A stretch of 5,440 nucleotides of DNA from Chloroflexota bacterium. Lineage in GTDB: Bacteria > Chloroflexota > Anaerolineae > Anaerolineales > Villigracilaceae. A program made the position numbers and the translations under genes. The notes beneath the pieces were generated by a model that worked only from the letters and a program-made list of their open reading frames with translations, did not search any database and was not told the origin of the DNA. How positions within the stretch are numbered: the first letter of the stretch is position 1; the number at the start of each line of letters is the position of its first letter. Shown here piece by piece: positions 1 to 5,440 of this stretch. The DNA lies in assembly GCA_021796155.1 (NCBI GenBank), contig JAJYOO010000200.1, positions 1 to 5,440 of the forward strand. The letters run 5' to 3'.

Positions 1-407
1 CGCCCAAAGGTTTGCCCGCGCGCAGAACTGTCAGACGGCGTTTTCTATTGCCCGAATCCGGCATGCCTGAACTTCTCATCAGCGGATGTACTGATAAAGA
101 GTACTCTTACGACGCAGATATCAACGGGCGTTACAACGGGGCGATGTCTGCCATGGCGCTGCGCGTCATCAGCCAAAGCCCAAACGTGACCTACGCGGAG
201 TTTTATGCGGGACTGCGAAAGCTGCTCCCCTCTTCCAATTACCCGCAGACACCGCAGCTCGAAGGTATGGACGCGCACAAGAACACGCTTCTTTTCGAAC
301 CGTTTACGGTGAGTCCCGAACCTGTGCCTGAGCCAACGCCCCAGCCGACTACGGGATGTCTCCGAAATTTGTGGCAGCGCATCGTCCGTTTTTTCAAAGG
401 CGAATAG
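1..407 (+). CDS. Caspase-like (metacaspase/peptidase C14) protein, C-terminal fragment
   Basis: The reading frame is open from the left edge (first full codon at 3) to TAG at 405-407, so the start and most of the protease domain lie outside the window. What remains is the last part of a caspase fold: an LLISGCTDKEYSYDA segment followed by GRYNGAMS, a Y-A-E-F-Y helix and a QTPQLEG strand. This matches the downstream metacaspase pattern S-G-C-x-D-x-x-S-x-D-A ... G-A ... Q-x-P-q-L. The catalytic His and Cys of the family sit further upstream and cannot be judged; the Cys in SGC is not the nucleophile. After the domain comes a Pro/Glu/Thr-rich linker (about 312-353) and a C-terminal segment, CLRNLWQRIVRFFKGE (357-404), that looks like a basic amphipathic helix. 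Bacterial caspase homologues are cysteine proteases, often specific for Arg or Lys, but substrate and role here are unknown. The hairpin at 425-457 would end its transcript. Confidence 0.85.
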   Translation, partial: PKGLPARRTVRRRFLLPESGMPELLISGCTDKEYSYDADINGRYNGAMSAMALRVISQSPNVTYAEFYAGLRKLLPSSNYPQTPQLEGMDAHKNTLLFEPFTVSPEPVPEPTPQPTTGCLRNLWQRIVRFFKGE

Positions 408-424
408 AAAGTCAACGAGACACA

Positions 425-457
425 AAAGGGCGAGAGCAAAATTTACTCTCGCCTTTT
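425..457. terminator. Bidirectional rho-independent terminator between convergent genes
   Basis: The arms GGCGAGAG (429-436) and CTCTCGCC (446-453) pair perfectly over 8 bp around a 9-nt A/T-rich loop. A G-T wobble and A-T pairs with the flanking AAAA (424-427) and TTTT (454-457) extend the stem to about 12 bp. A tracts on one side and T tracts on the other mean that it reads as hairpin plus U-run on both strands. It lies 17 nt after the caspase-like stop codon and 24 nt after the stop of the leftward nucleotidase gene, so it can serve both. Confidence 0.85.
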
Positions 458-481
458 CAACTACTACTGATCTTGCAGCGC

Positions 482-2191
482 TTACGGAACGATCGTGACG
501 CGGTCCATCGGTCCCGGCTCTATTGGGGAATTGTTCTCGACGTAGGCGATAAAGGCATCCAGGTCAACGCCGCCGGTGAGAAGATCGGTACCCGCTGTGA
601 AGGCCGTAAAGCCATCACCGCCAGCCGCAATGAAGTTGTTGACCGTCACGCGATAAGTGGTCACAGGGTCAACATCCACACCGTTGATCTTCATATTGCT
701 GACTTTGCTTCCCACTGGAGCTGATGCAGTCCATGTATAAGTCAGACTGTACGAGATTTGCAGCATCCTCCCGCTTCCATCCGATCCGGCAGTGGCCTGC
801 TGTTCCAACGCGGCTTTCAGTTGGGCGCCTGTCAATGTCATCGTCACGAGAGTGTTGCTGAATGGCTGCACCGCAAAGGCTTCGGCGTAGGTTACCTGTC
901 CGGGCAGCTCCCCGCCGCTGATTTGACTGTAGAGCAGGTCGGTGCGAATGCCGCCCGGATTCGTCATGGCAATCACTGCGTTCCCGGCATCCGCGGGGAT
1001 CGTGGCTTCGAGTTGGGCATCGGCGATCACATCACCCAGAGCCGACTCCTGCATGTTGCCTCCCCGCTTGATATCCGCTGTGATCGAGCCAATGACGCGA
1101 TTCGCCAGCGGGGCCGAGGCGACCCGATATTGATCCAGTAACGCCTTCATATCTGGGTCCGGCATTGCGGTTAGATAAGGAGTCTTCACCCAAGTATTCG
1201 TTGCTGTTCGGCCAATCACCTGGCCGTTGGTGCCGGCAATGGTCAGGTCAATGTCTGTCAGATAACGACCATTGTATCCAGCGCCCGTTACAATCATCGG
1301 ATCATAGTTCTTCTTAACCTTGACCTGGCAATTGTAGGCATTGTGAGTGTGGCCGGTGACCAAAGCATCCACTTCAGGATCAATCTTCATCACAACGTTG
1401 GCAAAGAACGGGTCCGCTGGATTGCAGGCATTGTAGTCGGCCACTGATCCTGCCCCATCGTGCAACAGAACAACAATCGCTTTGAGTCCCTGTGTGTCTT
1501 TCAGGACTTTGACGTAGTGGTTGATAGTGTTGACTTCGGATTGGAACACCAAGCCTTCCACACCGGAGGGCACAACAATGGTCGGTGTGGATTCGAGGGC
1601 AATTCCAATGAAGCCCACCTTCACGCCGTCAAACTCGCGCACACTATAGGCCGGGAAAAGCGTCTGGCCATTGTCGAGGCGGATAACATTGGCCGCCAGG
1701 TATTCAAATGAAGCCCCCGGAAACTCGGGGACACCCGGGAAGCAGCCATCAGTCGGATGGCAGCCGCCGTTTTGCATGCGCAGAAGTTCGTGCCAGCCCT
1801 CATCGAACTCGTGGTTGCCTGTGGCACTAAAATCAAAGCCCATCAGGTTGAACGCCATTACCGTCGGCTCATCGTGGAACAAAGCCGAAAGCAATGGGCT
1901 GGCGCCGATCATGTCACCGACAGATACTTTGACGGTGTTGGGATTTGCGGCTGCCGCAGCATTGACAAAGTTGGCAAGATATTCCGCGCCGCCTTGGTAA
2001 TACCAAGTGGTGTTGTCTAACTTGTTGGGTTGTGTCAAGCTCGGGTCCAGTGCTCCATGAAAATCATTGACGGCCAGGATTTGTACGTTGACATTTGCTG
2101 GTTTCGCGGCATACGCGGGAGAAGCCAACGTAAGCAGCATTGACAGCGCCAATGCGAGAGTCACTGTATAGAACAACGATTTGGTTTGCAT
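482..2191 (-). CDS. Secreted UshA-type 5'-nucleotidase / metallophosphatase
   Basis: This 569-residue protein hydrolyses, by family, nucleoside 5'-phosphates (possibly also cyclic nucleotides or nucleotide sugars) outside the membrane. Residues 1-28 form a signal peptide: MQTK, a hydrophobic core, then AYA before AKP. The N-terminal metallophosphatase domain has every metal or catalytic motif: NDFH (D43, H45), GDMIGASP (D93), GNHEFD (125-130, with the catalytic His/Asp pair), H244 and GHTH (280-283). The C-terminal nucleotide-binding domain begins near 365 and carries NPGGIR (411-416) and NNFIAAGGDGF (518-528), the regions that stack the base in this family. Four Cys (144, 150, 256, 288) could form disulfides. 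It ends in DRVTIVP with no lipobox, LPxTG or membrane anchor, so it is probably released or loosely held. The ATG at 2191 is chosen because GGAGG lies 5 nt upstream (2197-2201); a TTG at 2209 would put that site inside the gene. The substrate cannot be deduced from sequence alone. Confidence 0.93.
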   Translation of the reverse strand: MQTKSLFYTVTLALALSMLLTLASPAYAAKPANVNVQILAVNDFHGALDPSLTQPNKLDNTTWYYQGGAEYLANFVNAAAAANPNTVKVSVGDMIGASPLLSALFHDEPTVMAFNLMGFDFSATGNHEFDEGWHELLRMQNGGCHPTDGCFPGVPEFPGASFEYLAANVIRLDNGQTLFPAYSVREFDGVKVGFIGIALESTPTIVVPSGVEGLVFQSEVNTINHYVKVLKDTQGLKAIVVLLHDGAGSVADYNACNPADPFFANVVMKIDPEVDALVTGHTHNAYNCQVKVKKNYDPMIVTGAGYNGRYLTDIDLTIAGTNGQVIGRTATNTWVKTPYLTAMPDPDMKALLDQYRVASAPLANRVIGSITADIKRGGNMQESALGDVIADAQLEATIPADAGNAVIAMTNPGGIRTDLLYSQISGGELPGQVTYAEAFAVQPFSNTLVTMTLTGAQLKAALEQQATAGSDGSGRMLQISYSLTYTWTASAPVGSKVSNMKINGVDVDPVTTYRVTVNNFIAAGGDGFTAFTAGTDLLTGGVDLDAFIAYVENNSPIEPGPMDRVTIVP

Positions 2192-2214
2192 TTCATCCTC
2201 CAGAAACAAAGTCC

Positions 2215-2376
2215 GATTGCAGCAATGCTCATCTGCAAAACCAATCAGCTCATGAACAGAAAATTGGGCGGTTCATCATCTCCTTTCGATGAGGATCTCA
2301 ACGTGACGGTAAAAAGTAGATTGTGTTTCTAAAATTTTGCTGGACAGTAATCCTTGATTGCATCCCCCTGCAAAAC
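2215..2376 (-). promoter_or_regulatory. Structured 5' leader of the nucleotidase gene with two related hairpins
   Basis: The predicted transcript has about 200 untranslated nucleotides before the nucleotidase start. The motif GTTTTGCAG...TGCAATC occurs twice in it, at 2376-2356 and at 2241-2215. The first copy folds as TTGCA/TGCAA around GGGGGA. The second folds as TTGCAG/CTGCAA around 10 nt and ends 15 nt before the GGAGG site. The arms are identical, so the two copies could also pair with each other. I recognise no known riboswitch class. The region is A/T-rich and otherwise has no convincing gene. Regulation is an inference. Confidence 0.3.
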
Positions 2377-2395
2377 AATAAAACGCGTTGTATTT

Positions 2396-2424
2396 ATTAT
2401 AGGGTGAATTATTTTCAGATTCAA
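2396..2424 (-). promoter_or_regulatory. Sigma-70-type promoter for the nucleotidase gene
   Basis: On the minus strand TTGAAT (2424-2419) is followed by a 17-nt spacer and a perfect TATAAT (2401-2396). The start of transcription would be near 2389. It lies downstream of the 30-residue lipoprotein gene, so the nucleotidase can be expressed independently of the genes to its right. Confidence 0.65.
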
Positions 2425-2442
2425 CAACCAATATCAAATCCG

Positions 2443-2535
2443 CTAAATTCGCTTTCGACAGCTGTCGCAAGCGGTCAGCAGGACGCTCAATGTAACGAGG
2501 CCCGCCAACAGATTCAAACGGATTTTCCCGTTCAT
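2443..2535 (-). CDS. Very small lipoprotein, 30 residues
   Basis: This short gene reads ATG at 2535 to TAG at 2443. A strong ribosome binding site, GAGGAGGG (2547-2540), places GGAGG 5 nt before the ATG, the same spacing as at the nucleotidase gene. The product is a textbook lipoprotein signal peptide: a basic N-region with K4 and R6, a hydrophobic stretch from L7 to L20, then the lipobox L-T-A-C (20-23). After lipidation at C23 only eight residues would remain, CDSCRKRI, with a second Cys and three basic residues. It begins 79 nt after the stop of the 289-residue gene on the same strand, so it may share its transcript. It is either a genuine tiny lipopeptide or the start of a longer lipoprotein cut short by a frameshift; the next frame stays open to 2276 but does not look protein-like. 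I know no family for it. Confidence 0.65.
   Translation of the reverse strand: MNGKIRLNLLAGLVTLSVLLTACDSCRKRI
2450..2473. repeat. 24-nt near-perfect palindrome
   Basis: The core CGACAGCTGTCG (2456-2467) is a perfect 12-bp palindrome. Outside it, after one mismatched position on each side (T2455 and C2468), CGCTT (2450-2454) and AAGCG (2469-2473) also pair. In RNA it would fold as a 9-bp stem with one mismatch and an AGCT loop. It covers the last codons of the 30-residue lipoprotein and lies about 25 bp upstream of the -35 element of the nucleotidase promoter. It could be an operator or an mRNA 3' hairpin; no T-run follows, so it is not a standard terminator. Confidence 0.6.
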
Positions 2536-2614
2536 CCCGCCCTCCTCGAACAATAACACTATCCGACTTTTGATTACCAGTCAGCCGGAAACATACTAGC
2601 CGCGCTCATCCATT

Positions 2615-3484
2615 TTATTTTACGACCCGGTAACTATTAGCCTCGAACTCGCTAAAGCTGGCGCCAATATCACCCACGCGACGAATGGGGCAACCGAAGA
2701 ACAACAATTTTGGCCGCCTGCGAAGCGTAAAGGTGTGCAGCAAATCGCCAAAGATATCATCCGTCACGTACACGGTGACTTTCTTGTGCCGCCCGACTTG
2801 TATCTCCACTTTATCGCGGCTGTAAACATGGGCGCGTTCGGCGATTCCCTCGATCTCCTGTTCCTTATCGTAATAAAAATACTTGTCCATCTCGCGGATG
2901 TAATCCAGGAAGTCGCTGTCAATCACGAGGGGCTTCTTCTCACCGGCAATGTAAACCTTCAACGCTTCGATCTTGCCCACCTTACTGACCGGGTTAGCCA
3001 GGTCGCGGAATTCGTTGAAGTAGGCGATTGCGCGTTTATCAATGATGCGCGGCGGCGTTCGGCCAGCGGAGTCGTCGGCCGGCCGGCCCCGAACGGCTTT
3101 TGCCTCCTTTGAAGGCTTTATCCGCTCATCCGGCGGCTTATCCCGAAGAACAAACTGGGATACGTACTGTCCGCCGACTTTGATGATCTCGCCGAGCAGA
3201 CCCGTCAACAGCGTCAACGTCATCTCGCCTCCCGGAGTTTGGAACCAGCCCAAGTTGTAGATATCCGAGCCGGGTTCCCTGCTCACGATTTGCAGCGCGA
3301 GTTTTTGCCGCAATGCAATAGAACGGATTGTCCTTCGTTTTATATCCTTATCTTCGAGATAGGCCCTGTACAACAATCGCTGGATGGCAACGAGAGTTTC
3401 TCCCAATTCGCAAATCGGAACTCCCCGCGTCTTGAAATTCTCCCCTTCAAAATGGATGCTGATCGGATACTTCACAGCAGGCAT
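2615..3484 (-). CDS. Unrecognised two-part protein, 289 residues
   Basis: I do not recognise the family. The protein starts MPAVKYPISIHFEGENF and has a compact N-terminal part (about 4-80) with predicted strands and a helix around LGETLVAIQRLLYRAYL. A hydrophobic, Gly-containing stretch follows (about 87-113, L-T-L-L-T-G-L-L-G), which may be a buried or membrane-associating helix. Next is a charged Pro/Arg/Lys linker (about 114-150). The C-terminal part (about 151-289) alternates short strands with charged turns, including KVEIQVGRHKKVTVYVTDD and ending SFSEFEANSYRVVK. There is no signal peptide, so it is probably cytoplasmic. The ATG at 3484 is chosen because GGGAGGG lies just upstream (3494-3488, GGAGG 4 nt away); the open frame continues to a TTG at 3520, but that would lie at the predicted transcription start. 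It has its own promoter and may be co-transcribed with the 30-residue lipoprotein. The long frame, good start signals and composition make it a real gene. Confidence 0.85.
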   Translation of the reverse strand: MPAVKYPISIHFEGENFKTRGVPICELGETLVAIQRLLYRAYLEDKDIKRRTIRSIALRQKLALQIVSREPGSDIYNLGWFQTPGGEMTLTLLTGLLGEIIKVGGQYVSQFVLRDKPPDERIKPSKEAKAVRGRPADDSAGRTPPRIIDKRAIAYFNEFRDLANPVSKVGKIEALKVYIAGEKKPLVIDSDFLDYIREMDKYFYYDKEQEIEGIAERAHVYSRDKVEIQVGRHKKVTVYVTDDIFGDLLHTFTLRRRPKLLFFGCPIRRVGDIGASFSEFEANSYRVVK

Positions 3485-3524
3485 AGACCCTCCCATCATC
3501 TCTATGCGGAACAAACACAATTAA

Positions 3525-3553
3525 ATCTTACAGACGCGGAAAGCGAAAGTCAA
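3525..3553 (-). promoter_or_regulatory. Sigma-70-type promoter for the 289-residue protein gene
   Basis: The minus strand has TTGACT (3553-3548), a 17-nt spacer and TAAGAT (3530-3525). Transcription would start near 3518, giving a leader of roughly 35 nt that contains the GGGAGGG ribosome binding site. Confidence 0.6.
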
Positions 3554-3571
3554 GTCCTTTGACGCAGATTC

Positions 3572-3591
3572 GAATATCCCTACTGGGATTC
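3572..3591. repeat. Inverted repeat in the divergent control region
   Basis: ATCCC (3576-3580) and GGGAT (3585-3589) pair around TACT. The outer bases GAAT (3572-3575) and TTC (3589-3591) give an imperfect extension with a 2-nt offset. It lies between the leftward and rightward promoters, 19 bp upstream of the leftward -35 element, so it could bind a regulator. It is short and may be chance. Confidence 0.3.
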
Positions 3592-3625
3592 ATCACACAG
3601 AACGCAAATAGGAATTTTGGCCCAC

Positions 3626-3654
3626 TTGATTTTCAATCTCTTCCCTGCAATAAT
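3626..3654 (+). promoter_or_regulatory. Sigma-70-type promoter for the FnIII lipoprotein gene
   Basis: TTGATT (3626-3631), a 17-nt spacer and AATAAT (3649-3654, one base from consensus) point to a start near 3661. The resulting leader of about 37 nt carries the ribosome binding site AGAGGAG (3686-3692), 5 nt before the ATG at 3698. Confidence 0.65.
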
Positions 3655-3697
3655 ACGCCATAACATAACAACACATCCCAACTTTAGAGGAGAATGA

Positions 3698-4387
3698 ATG
3701 AGACACAAACTTTATCGTATCCTTGTGTTCTGTGTAGTAGTCCTTGCCGTTTCGGCCTGTAACTTTGGCGTTCCTGCGCCCACGTCAGTAAACCAGAGTG
3801 CGAACATTCTGACGGAAGCCGCTCAAACATTGCAAGCGCAAACGTCAACCCCAACTCCGGGGATCAGCGTGGAAGATGCATTAACTCTCGCCGTTGAGAC
3901 TTTGCAAGCCCAAGCCACAACAACGGATACACCTGCTCCCCCATCAAACCCGCCAACCAGCAAACCGAAGCCCACCAAGACACCCAAGCCCACAGCCACG
4001 TCCACACCAGGTAGCGGCAACCCGAATCCCATCATCCATCCCATTCCCCTCACACTCGTTGTCAAAGGGCAAGCCCCGAGTGAACCGGACAATGTCTACG
4101 CCAACAGGGATTCATGCACAACAGGCGGTGGTGGTGGTGCCACTCCTACCTGGATTGAACACATCACGGTGACCTGGAAGGATACTGCAGACAACGAGGA
4201 TGGCTACCGCGTATACAGAGGCAACGTGTTGTTGTCCACGCTTCCGGCGAATTCAACAAAATACACGATCACCATGAGCTATCCGCAGAACAGCCAGAAC
4301 GCGCTTTATTTTACGTTTGGCGTGGAAGCATACAACACATTTGGTGCGTCTGCCATGCCAACATGGGATGTTCCCAGCTGCCCGTAG
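3698..4387 (+). CDS. Lipoprotein with Thr/Pro-rich linker and fibronectin-III-like domain
   Basis: This 229-residue protein has a lipoprotein signal peptide: MRHKLYR, a hydrophobic stretch (8-18) and the lipobox V-S-A-C, with lipidation at C21. It would be anchored on the outer face of the membrane. Residues 38-48 and 62-72 are a diverged duplication around T-L-Q-A-Q, spaced 24 residues. A Thr/Pro/Lys-rich, probably unfolded linker (about 49-115) carries the C-terminal part away from the membrane. The region from about 152 to 228 reads like a fibronectin type III domain: ITVTWKDTADNEDGYRVYR, then strands YTITM and YFTFGVEAYN. C140 and C228 flank it and could form a disulfide. A Gly run (143-147) lies just before the domain. 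FnIII domains usually mediate binding; no catalytic motif is visible and the partner is unknown. It is a single-gene unit with its own promoter and the terminator at 4411-4443. The ATG at 3698 is supported by AGAGGAG at 3686-3692. Confidence 0.88.
   Translation: MRHKLYRILVFCVVVLAVSACNFGVPAPTSVNQSANILTEAAQTLQAQTSTPTPGISVEDALTLAVETLQAQATTTDTPAPPSNPPTSKPKPTKTPKPTATSTPGSGNPNPIIHPIPLTLVVKGQAPSEPDNVYANRDSCTTGGGGGATPTWIEHITVTWKDTADNEDGYRVYRGNVLLSTLPANSTKYTITMSYPQNSQNALYFTFGVEAYNTFGASAMPTWDVPSCP
3809..3913 (+). repeat. Diverged 72-bp-spaced internal duplication in the lipoprotein gene
   Basis: Codons 38-48 (3809-3841, LTEAAQTLQAQ) and 62-72 (3881-3913, LTLAVETLQAQ) match at 8 of 11 residues. Both share TTGCAAGC at DNA level and both are followed by Thr-rich sequence. 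This looks like an old tandem duplication of a short stalk unit between the lipid anchor and the linker. Confidence 0.5.
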
Positions 4388-4410
4388 CGCGTTGAGTATC
4401 ATCATTAAAT

Positions 4411-4443
4411 AAAAGCCTCGCGAGAAATTTCCGCGAGGCTTTT
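4411..4443. terminator. Bidirectional rho-independent terminator
   Basis: AAAAGCCTCGCG (4411-4422) and CGCGAGGCTTTT (4432-4443) are perfect 12-bp arms around a 9-nt loop, AGAAATTTC. Terminal A and T tracts let it work on both strands. It lies 23 nt after the lipoprotein stop codon and about 90 nt beyond the stop of the leftward ahcY gene. Confidence 0.92.
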
Positions 4444-4463
4444 GCTTACTGCGGGCAAAGCAA

Positions 4464-4482
4464 CCCTTCGACAAGCTCAGGG
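4464..4482. repeat. REP-like dispersed intergenic element, CCCTTCGACAAGCTCAGGG
   Basis: This 19-nt imperfect palindrome (CCCT...AGGG) matches, from memory, a short element scattered through intergenic regions of many bacterial genomes, including Chloroflexota and several proteobacteria. It is followed by GGGC (4480-4483) and GCCC (4493-4496), which could form a second small stem. It sits in the gap between two convergent genes, as such elements usually do. Only one copy is present here, so its repeat status rests on recognition and not on the window. Confidence 0.55.
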
Positions 4483-4532
4483 CAAGCACTTCGCCCCTAC
4501 CATTCACTGACTACTGAACACTACTTGCTGAC

Positions 4533-5440
<908 letters not shown>

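Noticed and set aside
45..425. Long antisense frame over the caspase-like gene
   Set aside because: It is a shadow of the real gene; the forward frame has recognisable metacaspase motifs and the reverse one has none.
758..1141. Plus-strand open frame inside the nucleotidase gene
   Set aside because: It is antisense to conserved nucleotidase sequence, has no ribosome binding site and no protein-like features.
2192..2209. TTG at 2209 as start of the nucleotidase
   Set aside because: The GGAGG site at 2197-2201 would then lie inside the coding region, while the ATG at 2191 has ideal spacing and gives a normal signal peptide.
2250..2279. Possible leader peptide (ATGATGAACCGC..., nine codons) after AAAGGAG in the nucleotidase leader
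   Set aside because: The ribosome binding site is only 0-3 nt from the ATG codons, the peptide has no run of regulatory codons, and nothing else supports translation.
2276..2470. Open frame of 64 codons on the minus strand between the lipoprotein and nucleotidase genes
   Set aside because: It starts with TTG without a ribosome binding site, spans the TATAAT promoter and the leader hairpins, is A/T-rich and has no recognisable protein features. It is kept only as a possible frameshifted tail of the small lipoprotein.
2323..2556. Plus-strand open frame of 77 codons across the promoter region
   Set aside because: It overlaps the minus-strand promoter and the small lipoprotein, lacks a start signal and has no recognisable domain.
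2536..2614. Terminator or promoter between the 289-residue gene and the small lipoprotein
   Set aside because: No stable hairpin with a T-run is visible; the best promoter match (CTGACT-17-TAGTGT) is too weak to call.
3485..3520. TTG at 3520 as start of the 289-residue protein
   Set aside because: It lies at the predicted transcription start and lacks a ribosome binding site; the ATG at 3484 follows GGGAGGG.

Overview
The window most likely comes from a Chloroflexota bacterium, probably Anaerolineae. This is an inference from several weak signs: a lipoprotein with a Thr/Pro-rich linker and an A-x-T-L-Q-A-Q duplication, a caspase-fold protease, a short-tailed archaeal/Thermotoga-type adenosylhomocysteinase, an intergenic CCCTTCGACAAGCTCAGGG element, and strong GGAGG ribosome binding sites. 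No single marker settles the lineage.

Layout. Positions 1-407 (+) hold the 3' end of a caspase-like (peptidase C14) gene with a Pro-rich linker and a cationic amphipathic tail. A bidirectional hairpin terminator (425-457) separates it from a convergent, secreted UshA-type 5'-nucleotidase (482-2191, -). Upstream of the nucleotidase is an A/T-rich stretch with a good sigma-70-type promoter (2396-2424, -) and a leader of about 200 nt carrying two related hairpins. Next comes a tiny gene for a 30-residue lipoprotein (2443-2535, -), whose 3' end coincides with a 24-nt near-perfect palindrome. An unrecognised 289-residue protein (2615-3484, -) follows. Its promoter and that of a rightward lipoprotein gene with a fibronectin-III-like domain (3698-4387, +) share one divergent control region. 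A second bidirectional terminator (4411-4443) and the REP-like element lie between that gene and the 3' two-thirds of ahcY (4533 to the right edge, -).

How the genes relate. The window looks like a set of short, separately promoted units, not one pathway. Three products are predicted to be exported or lipid-anchored: the nucleotidase, the 30-residue lipoprotein and the FnIII lipoprotein. The nucleotidase would salvage nucleoside and phosphate outside the cell, and AhcY recycles S-adenosylhomocysteine in the cytoplasm. I see no strong evidence for a novel multi-gene system. The best candidates for something undescribed are the 30-residue lipoprotein with its palindrome, the unrecognised 289-residue protein, and the structured leader of the nucleotidase gene. 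No tRNA, rRNA, CRISPR array, transposase or prophage gene was seen.
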